Counted from the stretch's first letter, positions 13,602 to 23,305 are shown. The stretch is DNA of 64,000 bases from Edaphobacter modestus (GCF_004217555.1 NZ_SHKW01000001.1:5890001-5954000); one strand, 5' to 3'. Numbers and translations are program-made. The notes: a model not told the origin generated them from the sequence alone.

Positions 13602-15101
13602 ATGGGAAGACCCAAGGCAGGGCGGATTACATTGATGGCACTTTTTTCCCTGCTGCTGGCGGCCGCAGCCACAGCGCAGTCGGTTGACAGCAGTGGGCCG
13701 TTGCCCTCGTTCGGTTCAGTCGCAACGCCGCGCCCCATCAATCCGGCGGCGAATACGACCAACCCAAGCGCACGGGCGACGCAGACCCTCAATCCTTATC
13801 TGGGAAGCACCCCGGACGACAAGGTCGTTGACGGTGAGATCAGGCTGAGTCTGAGCGATGCCGTCTCCCGAGGACTTCGCTTCAATCTTGGCCTGATTGA
13901 TAGCGAGCAGGCGGACGCAGGCGTCAGAGCCGCAAGAGAACATGCTTTCTCCGAACTTCTGCCACAGATTTCGGCTCGTGCGCAGCAGAGTTATCAACAA
14001 CTCAGTTACCGGGAGTTGAACATCAAGCTGCCCGTCCAGGCAGGATTTCAGCTTCCTCCCACAAGCGGCAACTTCGGCTACTCGGAAGCCCAAATCACTG
14101 CGCAGTCTCCGGTCGTGAACCTAAGCCTGCGGGACAAATACAAACAGCAGAAGGCGCTTGAGGCCTCCTCGCTTCTTAGCACTAAGGATGCTCGCGACGT
14201 CGTGGTGTATGCCGTCGGCGCAGCCTATTTCCAGGTCGTGGCGAGTCAGGCGCGGTTGGACACGACGAAGGCAGCGCTGGCCTCGGCACAGGAGTTGAAC
14301 GCACAGGTAGAGGACCAATACAAGTCGGAGGTGTCTCCGGAAATCGACTCGCTCCGCGCCAAAGTTGAGCTGAGTACTGCCGAGCAGCGAGTCGTTGACG
14401 CGACCAATGATCTCGAAAAAGACAAGCTCACGCTGGATCGGGTGACAGGAGTTCCCCTACAGCAACTTTGGGCGCCGAGCAGCGACTACGGATACGTTCC
14501 GCTGCTCGATCTCAAGAGCGAAGAGAGCCACGCGTCCGAGACACGATACGACATTGCGAGCATGAAGCAGGCGGTCACAGCCGCCGAGCTTGGCGTCAAG
14601 GCCGCGCGAGCAGAGCGTTTGCCTGAAGTGTCGCTTGTCGCCGGTTATGGTGGAGGCGGAGTGAACCCAGCAAATTACAACCAGGTCTACGGCGTGCAGG
14701 GCACCGTCTCCGTTCCCATCTTTACTAGTGGACGCATACGGTCGGACGTTCATGCAGCAGACGCGGCGCTGGTGCAGCGCCGAGCCGAATATCGCGATCT
14801 CGCAGGGCGGGTCGACTATGACGTTCGGGTTGCTCGTCTGGACGCTCAGGCCTCGGAATCGGCAGTCAAAGTCGCGGCAGGGAACCGGACGCTGGCTGAG
14901 AAGGCGCTTACGCAGTCCGAGGACCGTTACAAAAATGGGGTCACCAATTATCTCGAAGTCTTGCAGGCGCAGGAGGCCATGGTGGCCGCGAACGAGAATT
15001 ACATCGCCAGCCTCTTCTCGTTCAATGTGGCGAAGATTGCGCTTGCCAGGGCGCTGGGCTCATCTGAGAGCCGTCTCACGACGTTTTTTAGCGAGCGATA
15101 A
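13602..15101 (+). CDS. TolC family outer membrane efflux protein
   Basis: The 499-residue protein has an N-terminal signal peptide (LMALFSLLLAAAATAQS) and the duplicated outer-membrane-efflux domain, rich in long Ala/Gln/Glu helices that form the TolC coiled-coil tunnel. Markers are SLSDAVSRGLRFNLGLI near the start of the mature part and the final repeat GVTNYLEVLQAQEAMVAANENYIASLFSFNVAKIALARALG (given here only as landmarks). AAGGAGG lies just before the ATG. It is the first gene of a tripartite export operon, with the adaptor 40 bases downstream and the antiporter after it. Confidence 0.94.
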   Translation: MGRPKAGRITLMALFSLLLAAAATAQSVDSSGPLPSFGSVATPRPINPAANTTNPSARATQTLNPYLGSTPDDKVVDGEIRLSLSDAVSRGLRFNLGLIDSEQADAGVRAAREHAFSELLPQISARAQQSYQQLSYRELNIKLPVQAGFQLPPTSGNFGYSEAQITAQSPVVNLSLRDKYKQQKALEASSLLSTKDARDVVVYAVGAAYFQVVASQARLDTTKAALASAQELNAQVEDQYKSEVSPEIDSLRAKVELSTAEQRVVDATNDLEKDKLTLDRVTGVPLQQLWAPSSDYGYVPLLDLKSEESHASETRYDIASMKQAVTAAELGVKAARAERLPEVSLVAGYGGGGVNPANYNQVYGVQGTVSVPIFTSGRIRSDVHAADAALVQRRAEYRDLAGRVDYDVRVARLDAQASESAVKVAAGNRTLAEKALTQSEDRYKNGVTNYLEVLQAQEAMVAANENYIASLFSFNVAKIALARALGSSESRLTTFFSER

Positions 15102-15141
15102 AGACAGACACAAAATAATACGAGCAACCAAGGAGGCCGAT

Positions 15142-16383
15142 ATGGCTACAGTAGCGATCGTTGAAGAGAACAAAGACAGTTTCTCTCCAGAAACTCAAGA
15201 CAAAACTCCAACACGGACCACCGCTTTGAAGCGGTTACTGATTCTTGTGCTGGTCGCCGTAGGCCTGGCGGGAGGTCTTGCGTACTGGTTGCATGCGCGC
15301 CACTACGAATTCACGGATGACGCACAGATTGACGGACACTTCGCACAACTCAGCACGCGCATCACCGGCACGGTCACTTACGTCAATCCGCTGGTCGAAA
15401 ACGACCGACATGTTCCGGCTGGTACTTTACTGCTGGAACTGGACCCCAGAGACTACGAGGCCGCGCTCGAACACGCGAAAGCGAACCTGGAGACGAAGGA
15501 AGCTGAGGTGCATGCGGCCCAACTGCAGATACCGATTACGGATACTGCGGCGTACAGCCAGTTGCGTCTGGCCAACGCGGCCCGGCAAGAATCCGTTGCT
15601 AACGTCGCCTCCGCTGAAGCCGATATGACAGCCGCACAGCACAGGGTCCAGCAGGACCAAGCTGTTGCGGACCGTGCGGAGCGCGATCGTGTGCGTTACG
15701 AAGCTCTTGTCGAAAAGCGAGAGATTTCCCGGTCCTACTACGATGCACGAGCGACGGAAGCTGTCGCGACGGAACAGACCCTCGAGTCCGATCGTGCAGC
15801 GCTTGCAGCAGCGAAGCAGAAGGTCTCTCAGGCACAAAGCCTGGTCGCACAACGCGACGCACAGGTATCCAGCGCAAGCACGGCTCCACAGCGGTCCTCC
15901 GATGTGCGGGCCCAATTTGAGTCGGCACAAGGAGAACTGGACCAGGCACGGGCGGATGTCCACACCGCCGAACTGAACCTGAGTTACACGAAAGTCTACG
16001 CTCCCGTCGGTGGCGTGGTCGGTCACAAGACAGTCGAGTTAGGCCATCGCGTTCAGCCTGGCCAAACGCTTTTGACGGTGGTACCAGTGGACGATATCTG
16101 GATCACGGCGAACTTCAAGGAGACACAACTGCGTCGCATGCGCCCCGGCGAACCCGTCACGCTCCATGTAGACACATTTGGGCGTGACTATAGAGGAACG
16201 GTGGAGGATATGGCAGGCGCAGCTGGGCCTCTCTTCAGTCTCTTTCCCCCTGAAAATGCAAGCGGAAACTACGTAAAGATCGTGCAGCGATTCCCCGTCC
16301 GGATTCATATCGACCACGATCAAGATCCTCAACACGATCTTCGTCCCGGCATGTCGGTGGAAGCAACGGTTCGTGTGCGCTAG
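15142..16383 (+). CDS. HlyD/EmrA-type membrane fusion protein
   Basis: The start is the ATG at 15142, which has AAGGAGG; the open frame extends far upstream inside the TolC-type gene but that part is not coding. The 413-residue product has a cytoplasmic N-terminus, one transmembrane helix at about 31-50, a split biotinyl-lipoyl domain (TDDAQIDGHFAQLSTRITGT and VYAPVGGVVGHKTVELGH), a long coiled coil between them and a C-terminal beta-barrel ending in LRPGMSVEATVRVR. This is the EmrA family, which bridges an inner-membrane antiporter to TolC. Confidence 0.95.
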   Translation: MATVAIVEENKDSFSPETQDKTPTRTTALKRLLILVLVAVGLAGGLAYWLHARHYEFTDDAQIDGHFAQLSTRITGTVTYVNPLVENDRHVPAGTLLLELDPRDYEAALEHAKANLETKEAEVHAAQLQIPITDTAAYSQLRLANAARQESVANVASAEADMTAAQHRVQQDQAVADRAERDRVRYEALVEKREISRSYYDARATEAVATEQTLESDRAALAAAKQKVSQAQSLVAQRDAQVSSASTAPQRSSDVRAQFESAQGELDQARADVHTAELNLSYTKVYAPVGGVVGHKTVELGHRVQPGQTLLTVVPVDDIWITANFKETQLRRMRPGEPVTLHVDTFGRDYRGTVEDMAGAAGPLFSLFPPENASGNYVKIVQRFPVRIHIDHDQDPQHDLRPGMSVEATVRVR

Positions 16384-16395
16384 GAGGAGGAGTGT

Positions 16396-18018
16396 ATGAC
16401 TCATCAGACATCATCAGCGGCTTCCACTTCCATGCTGCAATCCCCAGCCCGCGCGGTCAATCCGTGGTTTATCGCCGTGACCGTGACCATCGCCGCGTTT
16501 ATGGAGCTGCTCGACACGTCGATCGCCAATGTGGCACTCCCTTACATCGGCGGCGGGCTGGGACGCAGTTACGATGAAGTGACCTGGATCCTCACGACTT
16601 ATCTTGTAGCGAATGCAGTTGTGCTGCCCATGACCGCCTGGTTGAGCCGGCTACTGGGACGGAAGACCTACTACCTGCTCTGTGTCATCCTGTTTACGAT
16701 TTCCTCGTTCTTCTGTGGGATTGCCCCATCGCTTGGATTCATGCTCATCTGGCGCATCGTGCAAGGCATCGGAGGAGGCGGTCTGGCGCCGGTTGCACAG
16801 GCTATCCTGGTTGATACATTTCCTCCGGCGAAACGCGCGGCCGCGTTTGCATTATTCACCGTCGTGATCGTGACCGCACCGGCGATTGGCCCCGTGCTCG
16901 GTGGATGGATCACCGATAACTACACCTGGCGCTGGATCTTCTTCATCAATGTTCCAGTTGGATTTCTCTCGCTCTATCTCTCGAACAAGCTGATCCATGA
17001 CCCTGAAGCCTTTACGGAAGAACGCCTCGCTGCGAAAGTCGCGGGCCGCATGTCCGTTGACACGATTGGAATCGTTCTCATTACATTGGCCTCCGGTGCG
17101 CTTGAAGTCTCGCTCGATCGGGGCCAGATCGATGACTGGTTCGGAAGCGGTTTCATTATTACGATGATTCTCGTTGCGGTGTTTGGCTGGGTGGGCACCA
17201 TCCTGTGGGAACTGTACGTCAAGGAGCCGATCATTGATTTCCGGCTGCTCACCAATCGCAATTTCGCGATCGCAAGCGTCCTCTTCTTTGTCTTTGGAAT
17301 CGGACTCTTTGGCACCACAACCTTAATTCCACAGATGCTTCAGTCGCTCTATGGTTATCGGGCGATCGATGCCGGTTTGATCCTCGGGCCTGGAGCCCTG
17401 GTCATCACTTGCCTGGCGCCGGTTTCGGCACAGCTTCTGCAGCGTAACCTCGTCTCAGCAAAGACACTCGTCTTCATGAGCCTGTCCTTCATCGCGGCCG
17501 CGATGTTCGTGTATAGCAACATGAACCTCGATACGAACGGAGCTCACTACGCATGGACACGAGCCTTGCAGGGAGTTGGTTACGGCTTGTTCCTCGTGCC
17601 GGTCAACATGATCGCCTATTCGCAGTTGCGGCCGGACCAGAACAACAAGGCCTCAAGCCTTACGAACCTCTTCCGCAATTGGGGTGGAAGCTTCGGAATC
17701 GCTTTTGTCACGACAGCCGCGGAACGAAGAGCCAATCTCCATCAATTGAATCTTGGATCACACCTTGGCAGTAGTTCGCAGAGCGTGCAACAGAGTACAC
17801 AGGGTATGGTGAACCACCTGATGCAATACGGCTTTACCAGCGCCGATGCGGGACCGGCGACACTGGGAGTTCTTTATCAGCAACTCCTGCACCAAAGTGC
17901 GTTTCTCGCGTTCATGGATTGTTTCAGTGTAATCGGCTGGCTGACCCTCGCCATGATTCCCCTCGTCATTCTCATTCGCAAGTTCAAAGGAGGCCAGGCT
18001 CCGGCCGGGGGCCATTAA
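16396..18018 (+). CDS. DHA2 family MFS multidrug antiporter (EmrB type)
   Basis: This 540-residue protein has about 14 predicted transmembrane helices. It carries the DHA2 signatures: motif D1 AAFMELLDTSIANVALPYI, motif A SRLLGRKTYY and motif C PAIGPVLGGWI. It completes a TolC-EmrA-EmrB system that would use the proton gradient to expel drugs or toxic organic molecules across both membranes. It begins 12 bases after the adaptor stop, with an AGGAGGAG site. The substrate is not readable from sequence. Confidence 0.95.
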   Translation: MTHQTSSAASTSMLQSPARAVNPWFIAVTVTIAAFMELLDTSIANVALPYIGGGLGRSYDEVTWILTTYLVANAVVLPMTAWLSRLLGRKTYYLLCVILFTISSFFCGIAPSLGFMLIWRIVQGIGGGGLAPVAQAILVDTFPPAKRAAAFALFTVVIVTAPAIGPVLGGWITDNYTWRWIFFINVPVGFLSLYLSNKLIHDPEAFTEERLAAKVAGRMSVDTIGIVLITLASGALEVSLDRGQIDDWFGSGFIITMILVAVFGWVGTILWELYVKEPIIDFRLLTNRNFAIASVLFFVFGIGLFGTTTLIPQMLQSLYGYRAIDAGLILGPGALVITCLAPVSAQLLQRNLVSAKTLVFMSLSFIAAAMFVYSNMNLDTNGAHYAWTRALQGVGYGLFLVPVNMIAYSQLRPDQNNKASSLTNLFRNWGGSFGIAFVTTAAERRANLHQLNLGSHLGSSSQSVQQSTQGMVNHLMQYGFTSADAGPATLGVLYQQLLHQSAFLAFMDCFSVIGWLTLAMIPLVILIRKFKGGQAPAGGH

Positions 18019-18243
18019 TGATGAGCCCTAAGAGAGAAAACCCTAGCTTATCCTCGGCGCGGCCCTTTGCCTGCGCCGCTCCTATCGACACTCATCAAGC
18101 GTCGCGTCTTATTGCAAATGATCGCTCAGACGCCTGGCAACGAACTCTCGTCAGTGAGAGAACTTTTGTGATTGGAAAGAACAAAATGGTGAAACTCGGC
18201 AATTCGACCCAATTCTCGAACAAGCTCTCAGGAATGGTGACCT

Positions 18244-19125
18244 ATGACAATGGCTCGCATTGAGAAGATTCTCTTCCCGGTAAATTTCTCCCCCTCATGC
18301 ATAGCCATGGCTCCATATGTGCGGCGGGCAGCAACGCTCTTCAACGCAGTCGTGTCGTTGGTTCATGTAGTGGACCCTGCGGAACTCGACCTTTTCGAAC
18401 TGTATGAGCTTTACGTGAGACCGGTTGCAGACATCCTCGAAGACCACAGGGTCGTTCGAAGGGAAAGGTTCGATGCCTTTCTAACTTCGGAGTTCCCACT
18501 TGCCGATTCGCCTCGAGTTCTGCTCTCAGGAGATCCCGCTTCACAGATTTCCGAACTCGCAAAGAATGACAGTTTCGATCTCATCATTATGCCCACTCAC
18601 GCCGGCCGCTTTCGGCAGGCATTGCTCGGTTCCACTACGGCGAGAGTTATCAACGACGCTCCATGTCCGGTGCTCACGAGCAGACATGCAGAAACAATCG
18701 CCCCTCGACCTTTGACGCATAGGCAGTGGATATGCGCTCTTGATCTGACGCCATATGCCGACATCGTACTCCGCACAGGTAAGGCAATGTCAGAACAAGC
18801 TCGCGCAGAACTTTCACTCGTCCACGTGGTAAATTCTGGAAAGCGCGGTAGGCTCGCTTCACCGAATATGGACGAGAACCTTCATCTCGAGGAGGTCCGC
18901 CGAGCTTCCGGCATGCTGGAGGCGCTCACGCATCGACATGGCGTACCCGCTTCTGCCCTAATTGCTATCGGGTCTCCGAAGGACACCATCCTTGACTTTG
19001 TCGATCACACTGAGGCCGATGTCCTGATCATCGGTCGAAGCTCCCCAACTGGGTCGACTGGCCGCTTGACGGACCTAACGTATGAAATTGTGAGGGATTC
19101 TCCCTTTTCCGTTCTGAGCGTATAG
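18244..19125 (+). CDS. Tandem-domain universal stress protein (UspA family)
   Basis: The 293-residue protein has two UspA folds in tandem. The first (about 5-145) begins KILFPVNFS and keeps a nucleotide-loop-like MPTHAGRFRQALLGSTTARV. The second (about 160-293) begins RQWICALDLTPYADIVLR and ends with IIGRSSPTGSTGRLTDLTYE and SVLSV. The G-x2-G-x9-G(S/T) ATP motif is only partly kept, so ATP binding is uncertain. Such proteins are induced by starvation or stress and act in the cytoplasm. It stands alone. The 225 bases upstream contain no supported gene. Confidence 0.9.
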   Translation: MTMARIEKILFPVNFSPSCIAMAPYVRRAATLFNAVVSLVHVVDPAELDLFELYELYVRPVADILEDHRVVRRERFDAFLTSEFPLADSPRVLLSGDPASQISELAKNDSFDLIIMPTHAGRFRQALLGSTTARVINDAPCPVLTSRHAETIAPRPLTHRQWICALDLTPYADIVLRTGKAMSEQARAELSLVHVVNSGKRGRLASPNMDENLHLEEVRRASGMLEALTHRHGVPASALIAIGSPKDTILDFVDHTEADVLIIGRSSPTGSTGRLTDLTYEIVRDSPFSVLSV

Positions 19126-19186
19126 GGAATCGAGGTTTTCTTTTCGGAGGCGGTGTGCAGGGCCAGAATCCATATTGACAGAAGAA

Positions 19187-19215
19187 ACTCGTGTGCCGCT
19201 TTGCGGCACACGAGT
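19187..19215 (+). terminator. Strong hairpin downstream of the UspA gene
   Basis: ACTCGTGTGCCGC (19187-19199) and GCGGCACACGAGT (19203-19215) form a perfect 13-bp stem around a TTT loop. It is 61 bases after the UspA-type stop. A T run does not follow, so it may end transcription poorly or protect the 3' end. It also marks the exact left border of cassette copy D. Confidence 0.6.
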
Positions 19216-19290
19216 CTTCGCTCATTCATATTCTCCGTAAGAGCCGCTTCAAACACTACTTGAGCTGTCTGCCCTAGATGGAACCACGAA

Positions 19291-19308
19291 TTCCGCGAAT
19301 TCCGCGAA
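19291..19308 (+). promoter_or_regulatory. Possible upstream activator site, copy D
   Basis: TTCCGCGAATTCCGCGAA is a perfect doubled 9-mer, identical to copy A. It is 53 bases before the -24 box. I infer that it is the binding site of the sigma54 activator or a close relative. Confidence 0.5.
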
Positions 19309-19360
19309 AACCACACTACACAAATCAGCCTGCCCCATTGCCTTTTCAAACACTTACAAA

Positions 19361-19376
19361 TGGCAGTCGTTTTGCA
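19361..19376 (+). promoter_or_regulatory. Sigma54-type -24/-12 promoter, copy D
   Basis: TGGCAGTCGTTTTGCA fits the sigma54 consensus, with GG and GC at correct spacing, 53 bases before the ATG of the intact STAS-like gene. Confidence 0.8.
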
Positions 19377-19429
19377 TTATCAAACGCGCAACTTGGCCGT
19401 AACTCAGACTCGGGGGGGAGGCGCTGCCA

Positions 19430-19702
19430 ATGAGCTTCAGGATCGAACGGCTCGTCAGCGAGGAGAATGCCATTGTGTTCATTGTGTGTGGACGATTGGA
19501 TAGCGAATGTTTGAACACGCTCAAGGAACTGATCGAAGCGGAAGACGCCAAGATCGTACTCGACCTTTCAGAGGTGACGCTTGCTGGTCGCGAGGCAGCC
19601 ACGTCTCTAGCAGGTGGTGACTTCAAGGGTATCGAACTCAGGAATTGCCCGGCTTTTCTTCGTGGGTGGATTGACACAGAACAAGAACGCATTACACCGT
19701 AG
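19430..19702 (+). CDS. STAS-like small protein (intact copy 1)
   Basis: This 90-residue protein has the strand-helix pattern of a STAS/anti-anti-sigma-like domain: a first strand with IERLVSEENAIVFIVCGRLD, then LNTLKELIEAEDAKIVLDLS and EVTLAGREAATSLA, matching the D-L-S-x-V-x-x-x-x-x-x-A core of STAS folds. The usual phosphorylatable Ser/Thr at the helix start is not obvious (TLAGREAA). The start is the second ATG-type position seen in all copies, 8 bases after GGGGAGG. It is transcribed from sigma54 promoter D. Assignment to STAS is by pattern only. Confidence 0.7.
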   Translation: MSFRIERLVSEENAIVFIVCGRLDSECLNTLKELIEAEDAKIVLDLSEVTLAGREAATSLAGGDFKGIELRNCPAFLRGWIDTEQERITP

Positions 19703-19923
19703 CAATTGCCGAGGGGTGTGCATACATCGGACTGTGCACAATACGCGAAATGGGTGGGAACGTCGCACGTAACGAGCAGATGAGACGTTGCGCATATGAA
19801 ATCTATCTTGAAACCAAAATATGGATGTGACTACTTGTCGCCAGATTGTCCTCGCCGCCCGACGAAAGGGAAAACCCCAATTGACCGACTCATCATTCTG
19901 ATAACCGGTGAAATAGGACTTTT

Positions 19924-21267
19924 ATGCAGACCAGTTACTCCCCATCTCCTAGGCCTTTGACGCTCGCAGAAATCCGGACGCTTGCTCTCGCGTCCCTTGG
20001 TGGAGCCCTGGAGTTTTATGATTTTGTCATCTTCGTTTTCTTCGCCGCTGTGATCGGCAAGCTGTTTTTCTCTGCCAGTCTTCCAGAGTGGATGCGGGAA
20101 ATTCAGACCTTTGGCATCTTTGCCGCCGGGTACCTGGCACGCCCTTTGGGCGGCGTTGTGATGGCACATTTCGGCGACATACACGGTCGCAAACGCATGT
20201 TTACCTTGAGCATTCTGCTGATGGCAATTCCTACCTTACTGATAGGGTGTTTGCCAACATATCATGCGGCAGGAGTGATAGCACCCTTGCTCCTGCTTAC
20301 GATGCGGCTATTGCAAGGAGTCGCAATCGGCGGCGAAGCGCCTGGAGGTTGGGTGTTTGTCGCCGAGCACGCTCGACCGCAGCGGGTCGGACTTGCCGTT
20401 GGATTGCTCACCAGTGGCTTGAGCTTTGGAATACTGTTGGGATCTTTGGTAGCAGTCGTCCTCAATGTCAAGTCTAGTCAGGCAGAGATAGCAGGTGGTC
20501 TTTGGCGAATTCCATTTCTGCTTGGAGGTATCTTTGGCTTTATTGCGATGTTCCTGCGGCGTTGGCTCAACGAGACGCCTGTCTTTGAAGAGATGCGACG
20601 GCGGGCGTCACTATCTCGTGAACTGCCTCTACGTGTTGTCTTAAAAAGCCACGGACGAGCTGTAGCTACCTCCGTGATCAGCACCTGGATGCTGACAGCA
20701 GCCATCGTAGTCGTAATTCTAATGACACCGTTGCTGTTGCAGAAACTCTTCGGGCTTGCGCCTCGTGAGATCCAGATGGCAAACCTCGTCGGTGCAGCGG
20801 CGCTTTGCCTCTCGACAGTAGCGATAGGAGCCGCAACAGACCGGTTTGGCATTCGACGCGTCTCCATCCCAATCCTGCTGCTGCTGATTGCTGCGACTTA
20901 CGGACTCTATTTCGGCGCTCAACATGCACCCTCGGCACTACTCCCGCTTTACGCGCTCGCAGGATTCGGCGCAGGCGGAGTGGTACTGACTCCCATTCTT
21001 ATGATTCGCGCGTTTCCACCGCAGGTCCGCTTTACGGGTGTCTCATTCTCCTACAACATTGCTTACGCGGTCTTCGGCGGTTTGACTCCGTTAGTCGTTT
21101 CGTGGCTCGCTCGCACCGACCGGTTTAGCCCGGCACACTACATCGCAGTTGTAACAATGCTAGGTCTTGGGGCTACGTTTATGACGCCAACAGCACACCT
21201 TCGGAACGACGGGAAAGATAGCCTCGCGGCTCATGAGACGGAGTTACGCCACGTATTGGACACCTGA
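19924..21267 (+). CDS. MFS transporter, metabolite:H+ symporter (MHS) type
   Basis: The 447-residue membrane protein has about 12 transmembrane helices. It shows MHS-family features: LGGALEFYDFVIFVFFAAVI in helix 1, ARPLGGVVMAHFGDIHGRKR in loop 2-3 and RLLQGVAIGGEAPGGWVFVAEH in helices 4-5. Relatives such as ProP, KgtP, ShiA and CitA carry osmolytes or carboxylates; the cargo here is unknown. No regulator is adjacent. The 220 bases before it hold the tail of cassette D and nothing else I can name. Confidence 0.92.
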   Translation: MQTSYSPSPRPLTLAEIRTLALASLGGALEFYDFVIFVFFAAVIGKLFFSASLPEWMREIQTFGIFAAGYLARPLGGVVMAHFGDIHGRKRMFTLSILLMAIPTLLIGCLPTYHAAGVIAPLLLLTMRLLQGVAIGGEAPGGWVFVAEHARPQRVGLAVGLLTSGLSFGILLGSLVAVVLNVKSSQAEIAGGLWRIPFLLGGIFGFIAMFLRRWLNETPVFEEMRRRASLSRELPLRVVLKSHGRAVATSVISTWMLTAAIVVVILMTPLLLQKLFGLAPREIQMANLVGAAALCLSTVAIGAATDRFGIRRVSIPILLLLIAATYGLYFGAQHAPSALLPLYALAGFGAGGVVLTPILMIRAFPPQVRFTGVSFSYNIAYAVFGGLTPLVVSWLARTDRFSPAHYIAVVTMLGLGATFMTPTAHLRNDGKDSLAAHETELRHVLDT

Positions 21268-21377
21268 GCTGTCTGAGGCGAGCAAATGACTGACCAGCTT
21301 CCTGAATTGCAGTATCAACCAAAGAAAGCAAACCGGCGCCAATCTTTGGAGCGTCTTCACAGTTGAAGGGAGATTTA

Positions 21378-21902
21378 ATGCATACCCAACAAAGACGGTT
21401 TTTCAACCCAGTTATCAAAGCAACGGGCGAACCCATGTTTACGGTGGTAGGAGTTTTGCTGCAGTTTGTATCGACACCTGACCAGAACGGCGGAGATCTG
21501 GGCGTGATGCGCGCCGGATTACCGCCACGAGCTGTCATCCCACTGCACAGACACAACGACGCGGAAATATTCTACGTGCTTGAAGGAGCGATGGAGGTCT
21601 ATCAAGACGACGGAATATCTTCAGGATGGCAGACAGCTAGCGCCGGTGAAGTCGTAACGATCGCGGGAGGGGTCAAACATGCGCTTCGTAACCCAGACTC
21701 AACGCTGGTGTGGATGGTTTCGGTGAGTGAACGACAACTTTACTGCTTCTTCCGGGAGTTGGCGGAGCCTCTTGATCCTAACGCCCCGCCGTCAGCCCCG
21801 ACACCGGAGGCGATGCAGAAGCTTTTTGAAGTGGCTGCGCGTTATGAGTATTGGATCGGCTCACCATCAGAGAACGTAGCCATCGGGATAAATCTGGGCT
21901 GA
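21378..21902 (+). CDS. Cupin domain protein
   Basis: The ATG at 21378 follows GAAGGGAG. The 174-residue product has a single cupin_2 domain: PLHRHNDAEIFYVLEGAMEV (motif 1, with His-His-Glu ligands) and a second motif around AGGVKHALRN with the last His. It may bind one divalent metal and act as a small dioxygenase or isomerase. The C-terminal 50 residues are outside the cupin core. It follows the MHS gene by 110 bases and may be co-transcribed. Confidence 0.88.
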   Translation: MHTQQRRFFNPVIKATGEPMFTVVGVLLQFVSTPDQNGGDLGVMRAGLPPRAVIPLHRHNDAEIFYVLEGAMEVYQDDGISSGWQTASAGEVVTIAGGVKHALRNPDSTLVWMVSVSERQLYCFFRELAEPLDPNAPPSAPTPEAMQKLFEVAARYEYWIGSPSENVAIGINLG

Positions 21903-22121
21903 CATTGTGGGAGTCAACCCAGCCGAAGAATGTTTTCCTTTGCCGCACCAGCCAAGGAACTGTGCCGAGTGAAAATTGAACTGGGGGCCAACCCGATCCA
22001 CCGCTAGCTTCCTGCACGTCATCCAAGGCAAGAGGGCAGTACCTTCGGGGCGAAGTGAACACAAATTCAATATGGCGGTGTCGCTCGTATTCGATAGGCG
22101 ACACGGAGAAGGGCTGAGATC

Positions 22122-23189
22122 ATGGGACCGGACACGCGCGTTCAGGATCTGCTGGGTATTGAACTTCCGATTCTTCTGGCGCCTATGGCGGGAGCCGGTT
22201 CGTCTGAATTGGCGGTTGCCGTGGCTGAGGCCGGAGGACTTGGCTCTCTTCCTTGCGCGATGCTGAGCACTGGTCAGGTACGAGCCGAGCTGGTAAAAAT
22301 CCGGCAGAGCACCGCGCGTCCCATTAATCTCAACTTCTTCTGCCACCATTCGCCTGCGGTCGATCTGCAGTGGGAGATGGCCTGGAGAGAGCGTTTGGCG
22401 GGCTATTATCTGGAGCTTGGTCTGGATCCTGAGACGCCGGTTCAAAGTCCTACCCGCGCGCCGTTCGATGGCGCGATGTGCGATCTAGTGGTCGAACTTA
22501 GGCCGGAGGTGGTCAGCTTTCACTTTGGTCTTCCGGACAAGGAGCTTCTTGCGCACATCAAGGATACGGGCGCGAAGATTCTATCTTCCGCAACAACCGT
22601 GGACGAGGCGCGATGGCTCGAGGATGCGGGCTGCGACGCGATTATCGCCCAGGGCTATGAAGCGGGCGGCCATCGCGGAATGTTTCTCGCGCAGGATATA
22701 TCTACGCAGTTAGGCACCTTCGCGCTCGTGCCTCAAGTGGTCGATGCTGTGAAGGTGCCAGTCATCGCGGCCGGGGGCATCGCGGATGCGCGAGGAATTG
22801 TAGCGGCGTTCGCTCTCGGCGCGTCAGCGGTTCAAATGGGCACGGCCTATTTGTTTTGCCCGGAATCCACGATTGGGTCGGTACACCGGCAAGCACTGAG
22901 GAGCGCAGCGCATCATGAGACTGCTCTGACGAACGTATTCTCAGGTCGTCCGGCGCGCGCAATTGTCAATCGGATTATCCGCGAAGTTGGACCGATGTGC
23001 GACCTGGCGCCACCCTTTCCCCTTGCCAGCGCCGCCGTCGCGCCCCTTAGGTTGAAATCAGAGGCGGCAGGATCGGAAGACTTCGTGCAATTGTGGTCAG
23101 GTCAATCCGCTCGTCTGGGGAGGGAACTCCCGGCTGGAGAACTTACAAAGCAGCTCGCGATGGAGACTCGCGCAAAACTGAGGCAGTAG
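22122..23189 (+). CDS. Nitronate monooxygenase family flavoprotein
   Basis: The 355-residue protein is an FMN TIM barrel of the NPD/2-nitropropane dioxygenase family. Landmarks are IELPILLAPMAGAGSSELA, SHFGLPDKEL in the form VVSFHFGLP, the QGYEAGGHRG loop and VIAAGGIADARGIVAAFALGA for FMN phosphate binding. The AGGHRG catalytic His is kept. The family oxidises alkyl nitronates such as propionate-3-nitronate. The ORF starts at an ATG shortly after GAGAAGGG. It precedes the lactate dehydrogenase on the same strand by 116 bases. Confidence 0.92.
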   Translation: MGPDTRVQDLLGIELPILLAPMAGAGSSELAVAVAEAGGLGSLPCAMLSTGQVRAELVKIRQSTARPINLNFFCHHSPAVDLQWEMAWRERLAGYYLELGLDPETPVQSPTRAPFDGAMCDLVVELRPEVVSFHFGLPDKELLAHIKDTGAKILSSATTVDEARWLEDAGCDAIIAQGYEAGGHRGMFLAQDISTQLGTFALVPQVVDAVKVPVIAAGGIADARGIVAAFALGASAVQMGTAYLFCPESTIGSVHRQALRSAAHHETALTNVFSGRPARAIVNRIIREVGPMCDLAPPFPLASAAVAPLRLKSEAAGSEDFVQLWSGQSARLGRELPAGELTKQLAMETRAKLRQ

Positions 23190-23305
23190 CCACCTCCTGC
23201 CGAAAATCTCTCTTAGTGTTATCGTCTGCCTCATTCGGCGGCGGCCAGTGGTTGGATGTGCCCAAGTTGGGTCCTTGAGGAGTTACACGTGGAGGTTGAA
23301 CCGGG

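Larger units (their letters stand above)
19215..19760 (+). repeat. Sigma54 cassette copy D (complete except for the activator body)
   Basis: The order is activator 3' tail (19231-19256, CGTAAGAGCCGCTTCAAACA), tandem motif at 19291-19308, leader, promoter at 19361-19376, intact STAS-like gene, and the short downstream string shared with copy B at about 19738. It is the best preserved stand-alone unit. Confidence 0.85.

Noticed and set aside
14728..15141. N-terminal extension of the EmrA-type protein reaching into the TolC-type gene
   Set aside because: The extension is out of frame with a conserved gene and an ATG with AAGGAGG at 15142 gives the normal family start.
17919..18263. A 114-codon forward frame between the EmrB-type and UspA-type genes
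   Set aside because: It overlaps the transporter end in another frame, has no family and no clear ribosome site.
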